Part shown: positions 41,583 through 51,254 of the stretch, in pieces
Layout of the letters: each line of letters opens with the position of its first letter
How positions within the stretch are numbered: the first letter of the stretch is position 1
DNA from: a virus
IMG/VR virus record: IMGVR_UViG_3300035703_000010
Location: 140,652-204,651 of that record
DNA: 64,000 bases
Strand: one strand, 5' to 3'
Translations under genes and position numbers: made by a program
Notes under the pieces: model-generated
Told to the model about the DNA's origin: nothing
What the model saw: the letters and a program-made list of their open reading frames with translations, nothing else
Database searches by the model: none

Positions 41583-44435
41583 GTGACTACGACGCAAATA
41601 AAAGGAAGCCAAATTCAAGATGGTTCTATCAAATCAGAAGATGTTGATGATTCTCTTGAAAAAGATTTTACCAGAGTTAGAGTAACAACAGGTGATTCGT
41701 CACCAGACTTTCTTTCTACGAAGATCATAGCTGGTGATAATATCACGCTCAACATTGTCGGTTCTTCTGGATCGATTCAATATCTCGCCATATCTGGATC
41801 AGCAGGTGGTGGTGGTGGGGGAGGCAGCGGCGACATAACCTCAGTTTCTGCAGGAACTGGATTGAGCGGTGGTGGGACAAGCGGCGACGTTACTTTAGCG
41901 ATAAATGATTCTATCGTTGCGACCGTTTCAGGAACAACATTTATAGGACGAACAGTTCATTTAAATGGACTGAGCGGATCATTAACAACGCTTGCTGACG
42001 GAACTTCTTATCTAATCGCTGGTAATAACGTTGTTATAACATCTGGATCAGCTGGATCAATCACGATATCTAGCCTTGGAGGTTTCGTCGGTGGGAATGG
42101 GACTAATAACAACTTAGTTACCGCTGATGGAAGCGGAGCAATTGTCGCTGAATCAAACTTAAACTTTAACGGATCTATCCTTGACGTAACAGGAAGTATC
42201 ATTGCTTCTAATTTAAGCCTGTCAGACAAGGTATTGATTACTTCTGGTTCGACTAGAACGATATCTCAAGCTTCGAATTTGACATGGGATAGTACAAACA
42301 GCTATCTTGGTATCAACGTTCCAACGGCTGCAAGAAACTTACACGTTCCAGCTGGAATCAGGGTTGGGACTACAAACTATCTTGAATGGGTTCAAGTTAG
42401 TTCTGCAGTACAAAGATTTACAGGAGGAGGTTCAACAACAACTTTAGAATCCAACGCAGACATTTTGTTGCCTCCTGGGAAAACTTTAGGATTTCAACCA
42501 GGATTAGGCCAAACAAAAGATGCAGGATTTATTAGAGCTGGAGCTGGAATTATAAACGTTAGCGGTTCTGCTCCCGGTGTAGTTCTAAGATTTAATGATT
42601 CCTCTACCCCATTAGCCGCTGGTGATCTTGGGATGAATGTATCTACAGGCCGCCCATCTGCTTTCATAGGAGGAGCTGTAAGATCCCTGGCTCACACAGA
42701 TGAAATGGGAAATGTAGTAGGGCCAGCTTCAGCGACTGACAATGCTGTAGTACGTTTCGATCTTACAACTGGAAAACTAATCCAAGATTCGGTCGTAACA
42801 ATTGCAGACACGACTGGCAACATTACAACACCAGGAGATCTTGCAGTTAATGGCGGAGATATAACAACAACGGCTGCTTCGTTTAATCTTCTGAACGGTG
42901 CTAGCACGTTAAACATTGGCACTTCGAACATCGCAAGAACTATTAACGTTGGAACGCCGTCGTCAGAAGCGCAATCGATTAACATAGGTAGCAACTCTTC
43001 TCCAAATTCAATCATTATTGGAAACACGACGACAGCGACGACCACAAGAATTCGAGCTGGTGATTTGTACTTAAATGACCTCAGCAGCGGTCTTGTGACT
43101 GTAGGAAGCACGACCAGCACTGGAAGTATAACAATCGGTCGTTCTACTGCAAGCAACTCAATATCGATAGGAGCTTCTGGAAACAACACTTCGAATACAC
43201 AAACGATCAACATTGGTTCTGGAACTGGAACTTCTGCAATCATGATCGGATCGAAGTCAGGGGCTTCTCCTGTCGTTATTCAAGCTGGAACTTCAGGACT
43301 ATCCATCAGCGGATCAGCAAGGTTTAATCAAGGATTCAGTGGTTCATTGACACAGTTAACTGACGGAACCCCATACCTTCTTGCAGGATCTAATATTACA
43401 TTGTCAACTGGATCAAACGGAGCAGTGACAATATCGTCTACGGCTTCTGGCGGATCTGGAGCGCCGACAGATGCTTCATATGTAGTTCTTTCCAGCAATG
43501 GAACATTAACATCAGAAAGAGTTCTTACTGCTGGATCTGGTATCAGCATCACAGATGGAGGTGCAGGAGGTAATGTTACTATCGCCGCTACAGGAGCTGG
43601 TGGGGGATCAGGAGGAATAAACTACTTTGATTCAACTGCAGCTGGATCAATTTTTACATCAGGATCGACTGCATTTAAAGGCAACGAATTAGTTAGCTCA
43701 CCGCGAAACAAGGGCTCTGATGTATTTTTCTATGTAAGCGGATCATCTGCTGATAAAACTTTGTTTGGTGGAGACGTTAGGATAAGTGGATCATTGACGA
43801 TAGGATCAGGTTCTATAACGCTTACGTCGAATGACATTCAGTTCGGTTCGTCTGCTAACAGAATACAATTGAATGGTTCTGATCTAACGTTCGTAGATGT
43901 TTCAAACCCGAGCGGTAGGACGTTATCAAATATCTCAGATCTTATCTTAATTGAAAGTAAATATATTGAAAGTAATACGCAGTCAGTCGTATTTTCTAAC
44001 CTAGATGGGAACAGAGATAGAAATTATTACTTAGTTGGTAGAAGAATCAACGGAGTCAATACGGTAACTTACGAAGTTAGACCGAACCAGTCAAATGCGA
44101 ATCTTTTCGCGGTTTACCACATAATTGCGACCAACGGTTCGACTGTAACACACGCTGCATCTACTGCTTATGGAGCAAATTTTTACTGGGGTTCTTCTTT
44201 ATCATCAGGATCTGTCGGAGATATCGAGATGTTTTTTAATGCCGAAAGTAGTAGGAATAGATTTTTTACATTAAAATCTCGTTATACTTCTGTATCTTCT
44301 TTGTATAATAATTTAGAAGTTTTTACTCGATGGACAAGTTCCGATAACTTTACTTCCCTTGAGATTAGAGGAAGCGCAGCAGATTCCTTTGTTTCAGGTT
44401 CTGAGTTCCATCTATATAGACTTAGAAGAGGTTAA
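41583..44435 (+). CDS. Large tail fibre/adhesin protein
   Basis: 950 residues, GTG start. N-terminal TTTQIKGSQIQDGSIKSEDV is followed by a Gly-rich hinge and repeated Ser/Gly/Thr-rich beta segments (TINIGSGTGTSAIMIGSKSG, SVSAGTGLSGGGTSGDVTLA), as in long phage fibres with beta-helical repeats. The C-terminal domain (LILIESKYIESNTQSVVF... GSEFHLYRL) matches the ends of the three collagen-like fibres downstream, so this may be the receptor-binding head domain shared by the fibre set. Confidence 0.8.
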   Translation: MTTTQIKGSQIQDGSIKSEDVDDSLEKDFTRVRVTTGDSSPDFLSTKIIAGDNITLNIVGSSGSIQYLAISGSAGGGGGGGSGDITSVSAGTGLSGGGTSGDVTLAINDSIVATVSGTTFIGRTVHLNGLSGSLTTLADGTSYLIAGNNVVITSGSAGSITISSLGGFVGGNGTNNNLVTADGSGAIVAESNLNFNGSILDVTGSIIASNLSLSDKVLITSGSTRTISQASNLTWDSTNSYLGINVPTAARNLHVPAGIRVGTTNYLEWVQVSSAVQRFTGGGSTTTLESNADILLPPGKTLGFQPGLGQTKDAGFIRAGAGIINVSGSAPGVVLRFNDSSTPLAAGDLGMNVSTGRPSAFIGGAVRSLAHTDEMGNVVGPASATDNAVVRFDLTTGKLIQDSVVTIADTTGNITTPGDLAVNGGDITTTAASFNLLNGASTLNIGTSNIARTINVGTPSSEAQSINIGSNSSPNSIIIGNTTTATTTRIRAGDLYLNDLSSGLVTVGSTTSTGSITIGRSTASNSISIGASGNNTSNTQTINIGSGTGTSAIMIGSKSGASPVVIQAGTSGLSISGSARFNQGFSGSLTQLTDGTPYLLAGSNITLSTGSNGAVTISSTASGGSGAPTDASYVVLSSNGTLTSERVLTAGSGISITDGGAGGNVTIAATGAGGGSGGINYFDSTAAGSIFTSGSTAFKGNELVSSPRNKGSDVFFYVSGSSADKTLFGGDVRISGSLTIGSGSITLTSNDIQFGSSANRIQLNGSDLTFVDVSNPSGRTLSNISDLILIESKYIESNTQSVVFSNLDGNRDRNYYLVGRRINGVNTVTYEVRPNQSNANLFAVYHIIATNGSTVTHAASTAYGANFYWGSSLSSGSVGDIEMFFNAESSRNRFFTLKSRYTSVSSLYNNLEVFTRWTSSDNFTSLEIRGSAADSFVSGSEFHLYRLRRG

Positions 44436-44438
44436 TCC

Positions 44439-44747
44439 ATGAATCATCCTTGTAATTGTAATCCACCTGCAGTCGTATCTACTATAGTCGGTGATAGATG
44501 CCACATCACTAATGAAAGAGGAGAATGGTGCGCAATAATAAACAAAGATGGAGTTTACTTACAAAACCTATTAGTTCCATCATCAGAAGAAATAACCAGA
44601 GAACAGGAACATCAACAAAAAATTCTTGCTGAACAATCAATTGCTGAATCACGTGAAGCAAGAAAACAAGAGTTAAAAGCTAAATTAGACAGTGGCGAAA
44701 CTTTAACTCTTCAAGAACTCACAGAATTATTAAAATTAGCATTATAA
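44439..44747 (+). CDS. Small fibre-associated protein, Cys-rich N-terminus
   Basis: 102 residues. N-terminal NHPCNCNPPAVVSTIVGDRC holds three Cys, followed by GEWCAIINKDGVYLQNLLVP and a long acidic-basic coiled coil (REQEHQQKILAEQSIAESRE). Three bases after the fibre gene. Role unknown; chaperone or tip protein are possibilities. Confidence 0.55.
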   Translation: MNHPCNCNPPAVVSTIVGDRCHITNERGEWCAIINKDGVYLQNLLVPSSEEITREQEHQQKILAEQSIAESREARKQELKAKLDSGETLTLQELTELLKLAL

Positions 44748-44759
44748 TTGGAGAAAACA

Positions 44760-45005
44760 ATGCCTTTAGATATTACGCCAAACACAGTTACATTAGACAA
44801 AGTTCGTATTGAACAGTTTACCGTCAGCCCTCAGTTAAACGCCGTTATGGTTCAATACTCAAAAGGTTATGATGATGCAAATGGACAGTATGTTCCAAAG
44901 GAATATACTCATGTTAATTTTACAGACGTATCATTCGATCAAACACTTTATGAACAAGTGAAAAATACCTTATACTCTATGTTGAGCTCTCATCTCAATC
45001 AATGA
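44760..45005 (+). CDS. Small hypothetical protein in the fibre operon
   Basis: 81 residues, start at 44760 with TTGGAGAA upstream. MPLDITPNTVTLDKVRIEQF, then LNAVMVQYSKGYDDANGQYV; beta-rich, with a C-terminal helix. No family known. It ends the first fibre unit. Confidence 0.55.
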   Translation: MPLDITPNTVTLDKVRIEQFTVSPQLNAVMVQYSKGYDDANGQYVPKEYTHVNFTDVSFDQTLYEQVKNTLYSMLSSHLNQ

Positions 45006-45131
45006 TTTTGAAGTAAAATAAAAATAAATTACGAACTTTAAAAAAATCGCCGCGGAATTTGATAAATATTTAGACGGCGAATTCGCCATCGCACGCCTTT
45101 CGCTTGAACATAAAAAGAAAGGGCCTTAAGA
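45006..45131. promoter_or_regulatory. Intergenic region with 12-bp palindrome
   Basis: Between the fibre units a 126-base gap holds the self-complementary GGCGAATTCGCC (45076-45087) after TTTGATAAATATTTAGAC. It may carry the promoter for the collagen-like fibre genes; I see no strong -35/-10 pair. Confidence 0.35.
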
Positions 45132-46655
45132 ATGGCAATCTTATCAATAAGAAACTTCGGCAATATACAAATATTGAGAGTTGATTCTAATCCAGAGGGT
45201 ATATCTGCTCCTACAAATTCACTTGCGACAGTATCCACTAGTCGAAACGTTTACAGAAACGTCGGAGGGACTAGCTGGCAATTATTGAATTCTGTTTCTA
45301 TATTACCTCCAGTTGTTCCGAAGCCAGGTTCCGGATCTGGTTCAGGTTCCGGAGGCGCACAAGGTGCTCAAGGAAGAGTTGGGCATCAAGGTCTTCAAGG
45401 CCTTCAAGGATATCAAGGAAGCCAAGGTACTATGGGCACACAAGGTGTTCAAGGTGCACAAGGCGCTTTTGGGTATGGACCTCAAGGAAATAGAGGTCCT
45501 CAAGGCCTTCAAGGCGTCCAAGGTGATGATGGTGTCCAAGGACCTCAAGGTGTTCCAGGATCTCAAGGAGCAACTGGTATTGGAGCTCAAGGATATCAAG
45601 GCCGACCTGGAAATAAAGGAGAAGATGCAACTGAACCTGGTCCTCAAGGTTATCAAGGTCCTCAAGGTAATACAGGACCTGCAGGAACGTCAGGAACTCA
45701 AGGCCTTCAAGGAGCTCAAGGCGTTCAAGGAGCTCAAGGAAGAGTAGGCCCTAACGGGTCTATTGGTCCTCAGGGTCTTCAAGGTGCCCAAGGACGACAA
45801 GGATCAGGCGGAATCGGTCAACAAGGTTCACAAGGATATGATGGTGCGCAAGGTAGATCTGGATCAGCTGGATCTCAAGGTACTCAAGGCGCTCAAGGAC
45901 ATCCTGGATCTGACGAAATTGGAGCTCAAGGTGCTCAAGGAGTTCAAAGCGTAGTTGCAGGCCCTCGAGGATATGCTGGATTAATTGGCCCACAAGGTGG
46001 GATAGGCCCACAAGGCGATACTGGAGCTCAAGGATACGGAATACCAGGTCCTCAAGGTGACGTTGGTGCTCAAGGGCATCAAGGTAGAATCGGTTCGAAT
46101 GGGTTATCAGGAAATACTGGAGATTCTAACGGGTCAGCTTTGATTCTAGTTGAAGCAAAACAAATCAGCACTGGAGTTCAAACAGTAACATTCGAAAATC
46201 TAGATGGAGATTCTGATAGAATTTATTTTATTAGAGGAAGAGTGTTAAGACCAGCAGGATCTGCAGGAACTACATTTACTTATTCAGTTCGTCCTAATGG
46301 ATTAACAACTAATTTAGCTTATATAAGCTACGGTGGATATTATAGCACCGCTGCAGGATCAAACGCTATCTCAACCAGCGCAGGATCTAGTGGGTATTTG
46401 ATAGGTAGCAGCACTTCTACAACAAGATTTGATCTTCAGATGTGGATTTCTGCTGAAAAAACGTTGCCTAGACTCTTCGACATCGCTATTAGCAGAAGAG
46501 TTTTTGATGGATCAAACCAACAATTTGATGTTTGGAGAAGCGGGGTTCGTTGGAATGAAACTACAACGAATTTAACATCAATAGAAATTAACTGTGATAG
46601 ATCTGGCGGTCTTGCTGCTGGAACTGAGCTTTACCTTTATAAATTAGTATGCTGA
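45132..46655 (+). CDS. Collagen-like tail fibre 1
   Basis: 507 residues: an N-terminal domain (MAILSIRNFGNIQILRVDSN ... GGTSWQLL), then about 255 residues of G-x-y repeats rich in GAQ, GPQ and GVQ (bases 45354-46121), then a C-terminal head domain (LILVEAKQISTGVQTVTF ... YLYKLV). Collagen-like repeats form trimeric stalks in phage fibres. Codon variation makes the DNA repetitive with CAAGG motifs. Confidence 0.88.
   Translation: MAILSIRNFGNIQILRVDSNPEGISAPTNSLATVSTSRNVYRNVGGTSWQLLNSVSILPPVVPKPGSGSGSGSGGAQGAQGRVGHQGLQGLQGYQGSQGTMGTQGVQGAQGAFGYGPQGNRGPQGLQGVQGDDGVQGPQGVPGSQGATGIGAQGYQGRPGNKGEDATEPGPQGYQGPQGNTGPAGTSGTQGLQGAQGVQGAQGRVGPNGSIGPQGLQGAQGRQGSGGIGQQGSQGYDGAQGRSGSAGSQGTQGAQGHPGSDEIGAQGAQGVQSVVAGPRGYAGLIGPQGGIGPQGDTGAQGYGIPGPQGDVGAQGHQGRIGSNGLSGNTGDSNGSALILVEAKQISTGVQTVTFENLDGDSDRIYFIRGRVLRPAGSAGTTFTYSVRPNGLTTNLAYISYGGYYSTAAGSNAISTSAGSSGYLIGSSTSTTRFDLQMWISAEKTLPRLFDIAISRRVFDGSNQQFDVWRSGVRWNETTTNLTSIEINCDRSGGLAAGTELYLYKLVC
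45354..46121 (+). repeat. Collagen-like G-x-y repeat region 1
   Basis: About 256 codons in which almost every third residue is Gly, with Q very common in position three (GAQGVQGAQG). The DNA consists of near-copies of CAAGG-type units, which look like direct repeats. Confidence 0.85.
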
Positions 46656-46670
46656 TGAAAGGAACATGAT

Positions 46671-48179
46671 ATGGCTGTTTTATTAAGAAAAAAATTTGGC
46701 ATCATAGACTTGTTAAGAGTTGATGCTGTTCCTGATGGAATAACGGCTCCTGTTAATTCATTGGCAACGTTGTCGACTAATGGAAGCATCTATAAAAACG
46801 TAGGAGGGACTTCATGGCAATTAGTGAGTTCTTCAACGTTACTTCTTCCTTCTAATGATGAAGGTGGACAAGAAGGAGGCGGAGGAGCGGGTTCTCAAGG
46901 CGCTCAAGGAGCAAGAGGCGTACAAGGTGCTCAAGGTGCTCAAGGACCAGTCGGAAATGAAGGTTCAAAAGGAACTTCTGGATTAGGTGGGCCAGGAGGT
47001 GATTCTGGTTCCGGAGCGCAAGGTTTACAAGGGCCTCAAGGATTATTAGGACCACAAGGTCGTCCTGGGATGGTCGGCGCGCAAGGACATCAAGGAGTCC
47101 AAGGAGCAAACGGCGATACTACCCAACAAGGGCCGCAAGGAAATCCTGGAATCAAAGGTGCAGATGGTTCAGATAGCATTGGGTCAATTGGCCCGCAAGG
47201 GTTGCCTGGATCGCAAGGACCTCAAGGACAAAGTTATGCTGGTTATGCTGGACATAGAGGCATGTCAGGAGATACTGGTCCTCAGGGATCTTCTAATAAT
47301 TCTCCAGGATTAACTGGACATACTGGATCACCAGGGCTTCCTGGAGATGGTGTACAAGGACCAGCAGGAAGCCCTGGTGATCCAGGGCCTCAAGGCGAAC
47401 CTGGTAATTCTGGATCTAGAGGTCATCAAGGAGCCCAGGGTATTCAAGGAAATGGAATCCAAGGGCAACAAGGAGCTCAAGGGGATAGAGGACCTCAAGG
47501 AACTATAGGGGTCATAGGGTCGCAAGGATCAATCGGCCCACAGGGCATAATAGGATCTCAAGGAGCTCAAGGTCCAATACTTCAAGGCGCTCAAGGTGTT
47601 CAAGGAAACGTTGGAGCTCAAGGTGATGTTGGAAATCAAGGATCAGCAGGATCTTCAGGAGTTCCAAATAGCGGATTGATATTGATAGAAAGCAAGTATG
47701 TTACTGACTCTGCAGCTTCATCTTTAACATTTTCAGATTTAGATGGAGATGTCGAAAAGAGTTACCTTCTAGTGTATAGATTATATGTTGAAGGATCTTC
47801 CTCAACGTTGTTCAATATTGATCTTAGACCTAACGGACAAACGACAGATATTTCAGGCGTTTACAGAACATCATATTCTTCAACGACGACAAACGGAAGT
47901 TTGTCTTCTCCATTGATCACTTCCGTTAGAGGAACTGGGTATGCTTTCGGAACATTTAGAATTTCAGGAAAAACAGGAATTCCTAGGTTCCTTTTTTCAA
48001 ACTATGTAGGTTATTCTCCTGCTCTTTCTGCTTTCTTTTCAGCCGAAAATGCGGTCTACTGGAATGAAACGACAACAAACTTGACTTCTCTAGTCGTTTT
48101 TGGTTCAAGTTCAGGGGTAGAAAGCTCATGTATAGGAGTTGGTAGCGAGTTTCATCTTTACAAATATGAGGTAGCATAA
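46671..48179 (+). CDS. Collagen-like tail fibre 2
   Basis: 502 residues, same plan as fibre 1. It has MAVLLRKKFGIIDLLRVDAV, GGTSWQLV, about 257 residues of G-x-y repeats (46890-47660), and the head domain beginning LILIESKYVTDS and ending GSEFHLYKYE. It follows fibre 1 by 15 bases. Confidence 0.88.
   Translation: MAVLLRKKFGIIDLLRVDAVPDGITAPVNSLATLSTNGSIYKNVGGTSWQLVSSSTLLLPSNDEGGQEGGGGAGSQGAQGARGVQGAQGAQGPVGNEGSKGTSGLGGPGGDSGSGAQGLQGPQGLLGPQGRPGMVGAQGHQGVQGANGDTTQQGPQGNPGIKGADGSDSIGSIGPQGLPGSQGPQGQSYAGYAGHRGMSGDTGPQGSSNNSPGLTGHTGSPGLPGDGVQGPAGSPGDPGPQGEPGNSGSRGHQGAQGIQGNGIQGQQGAQGDRGPQGTIGVIGSQGSIGPQGIIGSQGAQGPILQGAQGVQGNVGAQGDVGNQGSAGSSGVPNSGLILIESKYVTDSAASSLTFSDLDGDVEKSYLLVYRLYVEGSSSTLFNIDLRPNGQTTDISGVYRTSYSSTTTNGSLSSPLITSVRGTGYAFGTFRISGKTGIPRFLFSNYVGYSPALSAFFSAENAVYWNETTTNLTSLVVFGSSSGVESSCIGVGSEFHLYKYEVA
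46890..47660 (+). repeat. Collagen-like G-x-y repeat region 2
   Basis: Same type of repeat as region 1, with more GPQ and GSPG units. It encodes the fibre stalk. Confidence 0.85.
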
Positions 48180-49645
48180 TGTCAGTCTTATCTAGAAGAA
48201 GTTTTGGTAACATTGAATTATTAAGAGTTAATTCAAACCCAGATGGATCTGTAAGTTCTACCGTCGGATCTCTAGCAATAGTTGCATCCACTGGAATTAC
48301 TTACAAAAACGTAGGAGGAACTAGCTGGATAGCGACAAACTCTTCTGGTGTCGGAGGGTCAGGTGCACAAGGTGCGCAAGGAGCACAAGGTTTCATCGGA
48401 CTTCCTGGTGACAGAGGGACTCAAGGAGTTCAAGGTGTTCAAGGTGACGTCGGTTCTCAAGGAGCTCAAGGTGATACAGGAAGCGGTGCTCAAGGCGTTC
48501 AAGGAGACATAGGCCCTCAAGGGGCTCAAGGAATTAGTCCAACAGGAGCCCAAGGCGCTAGAGGATATCAAGGAAATGATGGCTCATATTCACCTCCAGA
48601 GAACATGAGAGGACCACAAGGCGTTCAAGGAGCTCAAGGAAGTTCTGGAGTAAGCCAAAGAGGAACTCAAGGTGTGATTGGGCAAACCGGTCCACAAGGC
48701 GATCCATCTGATGGAGAAATTGGCGCGCAGGGAGCTCAAGGGCTTCCTGGATTTCAAGGCGCTCAGGGATTACCTGGAGAATCTTCGAACGTTCAAGGTC
48801 CTCAAGGTTCTCAAGGCGCTCAAGGATATCAAGGATATGCAGATGGTCCAATGGGTGCCCAAGGCACTCAAGGTTCGCAAGGATCTCCTGGTGCAGCTGG
48901 GCCTCAAGGATATCAAGGCTATCAAGGGTTCGGAGGCGTAGTTGGCCCGCAAGGGCACCAGGGAGCATCAGGCCCACAAGGATATCAAGGTGCTCAAGGT
49001 GTACAAGGACTTACTGGACCTGATGGAAATCCAGGATTCCAAGGGTATCAAGGTCCAGAAGGAGTACAAGGTCCTCAAGGATTACAGGGGCATCAAGGAG
49101 CACAAGGCGTCCAAGGAACAATAGGGTTACAAGGAGTACAAGGATCTGGGTTTTCTGACCAGGACTTAGTTTTATTAGAAAGCATATACGTTACTGGATC
49201 TGCGGCATCTTCAGTTACGTTTTCTAACTTAGATGGAAACACGGATAGAATGTATCTCATGGTCTACACAATAAAAGTTGGTGGCCCTTCAACGGGAGTC
49301 AACTATGACATTTCGATAAGGCCAAACAATTTAACCACAAATCAAGTTAGCTTCTTTAACGTAGCTTCTTCTGCAGGAATAGGACGTGGTTATTATTCTC
49401 CTATATTATTATCTAGAAACGCAAAAGGTACGACGCTGTTCGGAATGGTCGAAATAGCTGCGCAAACATCAGCGCAAAGAATATTCTCTATTAGATACAC
49501 TGCAACAACAGCAGTTACTGGCACGGCTTTTGGACATTGGAATGAAACTTCTACAAATTTGACTTCATTAGTCATCACGTCGGGTACATCCAGCACTTTA
49601 GACGTTGGTAGCGAATTCCACCTGTACAAGTATGCCACTGCATGA
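48179..49645 (+). CDS. Collagen-like tail fibre 3
   Basis: 488 residues: MSVLSRRSFGNIELLRVNSN, GGTSWIAT, about 263 residues of G-x-y repeats (48362-49150), then LVLLESIYVTGS to GSEFHLYKYA. Its start overlaps the stop of fibre 2 by one base. The paralogue pattern (fibre 1, 2, 3) suggests duplication and use as interchangeable tips. Confidence 0.88.
   Translation: MSVLSRRSFGNIELLRVNSNPDGSVSSTVGSLAIVASTGITYKNVGGTSWIATNSSGVGGSGAQGAQGAQGFIGLPGDRGTQGVQGVQGDVGSQGAQGDTGSGAQGVQGDIGPQGAQGISPTGAQGARGYQGNDGSYSPPENMRGPQGVQGAQGSSGVSQRGTQGVIGQTGPQGDPSDGEIGAQGAQGLPGFQGAQGLPGESSNVQGPQGSQGAQGYQGYADGPMGAQGTQGSQGSPGAAGPQGYQGYQGFGGVVGPQGHQGASGPQGYQGAQGVQGLTGPDGNPGFQGYQGPEGVQGPQGLQGHQGAQGVQGTIGLQGVQGSGFSDQDLVLLESIYVTGSAASSVTFSNLDGNTDRMYLMVYTIKVGGPSTGVNYDISIRPNNLTTNQVSFFNVASSAGIGRGYYSPILLSRNAKGTTLFGMVEIAAQTSAQRIFSIRYTATTAVTGTAFGHWNETSTNLTSLVITSGTSSTLDVGSEFHLYKYATA
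48362..49150 (+). repeat. Collagen-like G-x-y repeat region 3
   Basis: Third stalk region, again Q-rich, with YQGYQG units not seen in the other two. Confidence 0.85.
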
Positions 49646-49705
49646 TTTTAGAAAAAAATCGATAAAATGTCTTCAGTACAACAATAAACAAATTATTTCA
49701 ATTTT

Positions 49706-50122
49706 ATGAGAGGCATTTCCGAGGTACATGGATATGACTTGATAAAAAGAGTTGCCAACGAAAAGCTCAATGAAAAGAATAATAAGTCAAGAGTTTGGTC
49801 TGAAGAGATGCAAAGTTGGGGGTTTTTTTCTAAAAACCCCAATGAAAATGACGTTTTTTTGATAATCGGATGTTGTAGTCCTGGGGATATGTTTATTCCC
49901 ACGATGGAAAATCCTCATTTGTTTTTATTCAGCGTTCCGGATTGTAATTTTGTAGAAAGCGTAAATCAAAATAATCCTCACATTATCTTGAAATTAACTG
50001 AATTTTTTTCAAATGGATCTCATGTGTATGGTCTTGAAATGTTAGGATCAAATCCACCAAAAGTCGTGCAGCTCTTGGCATATCATAAAACTTTATTTAA
50101 GATCGCTTGGGAGTCTTTGTGA
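49706..50122 (+). CDS. Hypothetical protein
   Basis: 138 residues of unknown function. MRGISEVHGYDLIKRVANEK, then EEMQSWGFFSKNPNENDVFL; a small alpha/beta domain ending YHKTLFKIAWESL. No motif recognised. Sixty bases after the last fibre gene. Confidence 0.6.
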   Translation: MRGISEVHGYDLIKRVANEKLNEKNNKSRVWSEEMQSWGFFSKNPNENDVFLIIGCCSPGDMFIPTMENPHLFLFSVPDCNFVESVNQNNPHIILKLTEFFSNGSHVYGLEMLGSNPPKVVQLLAYHKTLFKIAWESL

Positions 50123-50137
50123 GAAATAATTACCCCT

Positions 50138-50410
50138 ATGGATGAAGCTTTGCATCCTGGTCTTCGTTTTTGTGTTGGAGACATCGTCATTCCGTCTAAA
50201 CGATCTTATCCAATTTTGCTTAGATCAGGGCCATACGAAAAAATTTCTAATTGGGAATCATGTCCATCATGGGTTTATGGTACGACTGCTGTCATTGTCG
50301 ATATAAAAATTGATATGCAAAGCATAGGAGAAGTCATGGTAAAGATCATGACTCCTACAGCGACGGGGTGGACTGATTGGTGGAATTTGTCTCACTGCTT
50401 AGACATGTGA
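50138..50410 (+). CDS. Small SH3-like protein
   Basis: 90 residues, FCVGDIVIPSKRSYPILLRS then AVIVDIKIDMQSIGEVMVKI and TGWTDWWNLSHCL: same type as 32251-32508 and 52051-52275, a small barrel with GDIV and a Trp-rich end. Function unknown. It overlaps the convergent HNH gene by 19 bases. Confidence 0.6.
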   Translation: MDEALHPGLRFCVGDIVIPSKRSYPILLRSGPYEKISNWESCPSWVYGTTAVIVDIKIDMQSIGEVMVKIMTPTATGWTDWWNLSHCLDM

Positions 50411-50787
50411 ATTCTTCTTGCTTTAATTTCTTCGGTTAAAAACTTACGATGATCAGGGTTTTTTAAGAAGTTTTTTGCATCATCTTTTACTTTAGGATTG
50501 TAACATCTCCAAGAGTCTCCATGTCCTATTTCTAAATGACACTCATTTTTTCCCATGCATAAAGTTATTAAATTATCTTCTTCAAGTTCTAAACTTTCAT
50601 CTACATGAAATGGAATTATATGATGAACTTGTAGTTTTTCTGTTCCTCCGCATGCAGCACAATTTGGGTGTAATAACAGGAAATTGTCTCTTACTTCTGC
50701 CCATTCAGAAGATCTTTGTTTTTCTTTCTTCTTTTCTCTGATTCTTGAAGAGAAAACTCTAAAATTATGTTTTAATTTTAAAAACAT
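50392..50787 (-). CDS. HNH endonuclease (second copy)
   Basis: 131 residues with CAACGGTEKLQVHHIIPFHV (HHIIPF, the HNH motif) followed by DNLITLC and CHLEIGHGDSWR, complete for a small HNH nuclease. N-terminal 35 residues are basic. Unrelated in length and details to the HNH protein at 3275, so probably a separate mobile or packaging nuclease. Confidence 0.85.
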   Translation of the reverse strand: MFLKLKHNFRVFSSRIREKKKEKQRSSEWAEVRDNFLLLHPNCAACGGTEKLQVHHIIPFHVDESLELEEDNLITLCMGKNECHLEIGHGDSWRCYNPKVKDDAKNFLKNPDHRKFLTEEIKARRIHMSKQ

Positions 50788-50793
50788 AACTCT

Positions 50794-51111
50794 TTATCTT
50801 CTATGGTCTGCTTTGGGCGTGACATGCCAATTTGTTGTATAGGGATCTATAAAGACCCCTGGTTCTTCTGCAGTCGGAGGAACTGGACCATAGCAATCTT
50901 CCATGTCGGCTTCTGGTTCCATTAAGTGAGCAGATATTTCATCTTCTTCTTTTTTTCTTTTTTTTCCTAAATAAGGAATTTCATCTCTTTGAGCAAGATG
51001 AGTTGACATTACGTTTGATACATGGGGACCATCTATATTACTAGCATATGCTTCTTTTAAGAAGCATCTTATGTAATGTCGTAAGACTGATTCACTTAAT
51101 TTTTTCATCAA
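50794..51111 (-). CDS. Small tagged protein
   Basis: 105 residues, MMKKLSESVLRHYIRCFLKE then AY: tag variant ending L-K-E. The rest is proline- and acid-rich (PEADMEDCYGPVPPTAEEPG). Unknown function, likely internal virion. Confidence 0.55.
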   Translation of the reverse strand: MMKKLSESVLRHYIRCFLKEAYASNIDGPHVSNVMSTHLAQRDEIPYLGKKRKKEEDEISAHLMEPEADMEDCYGPVPPTAEEPGVFIDPYTTNWHVTPKADHRR

Positions 51112-51113
51112 GA

Positions 51114-51248
51114 TTAACTATTGCAGTTATTCATCTTTTTATGTTGTTTTGACTCTGCGATTTTTGAAACGCAAACATTGACTGAAGTTATCGCATACAT
51201 CAATAAAATCATAAACATGTAAGGATGATGTTCGATCCATGCATTCAT
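51114..51248 (-). CDS. Very small single-pass membrane protein
   Basis: 44 residues, MNAWIEHHPYMFMILLMYAI then a hydrophilic tail. An AAGG-containing ribosome site (AGAAGAAGG) lies before the ATG at 51248. It fits between the tagged gene and IF-1 in one minus-strand run. Function unknown. Confidence 0.5.
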   Translation of the reverse strand: MNAWIEHHPYMFMILLMYAITSVNVCVSKIAESKQHKKMNNCNS

Positions 51249-51254
51249 GTTTAA

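Noticed and set aside
42692-43243. 183-residue minus-strand ORF inside the large fibre gene
   Set aside because: It has repetitive Val/Pro/Ile composition opposite a long, well-supported fibre frame; no start context.
45313-49124. Long overlapping ORFs on both strands inside the collagen-like genes (for example 45313-45747, 45342-45665, 48558-48977)
   Set aside because: They are shadows of the G-x-y repeat; their composition is low-complexity Lys/Leu- or Ser/Leu-rich, and each collagen frame is complete with recognisable end domains.
45354-49150. CRISPR-like or satellite repeat array
   Set aside because: The repeats are codon-level variants of G-x-y in a single reading frame, with no constant repeat length or unique spacers.
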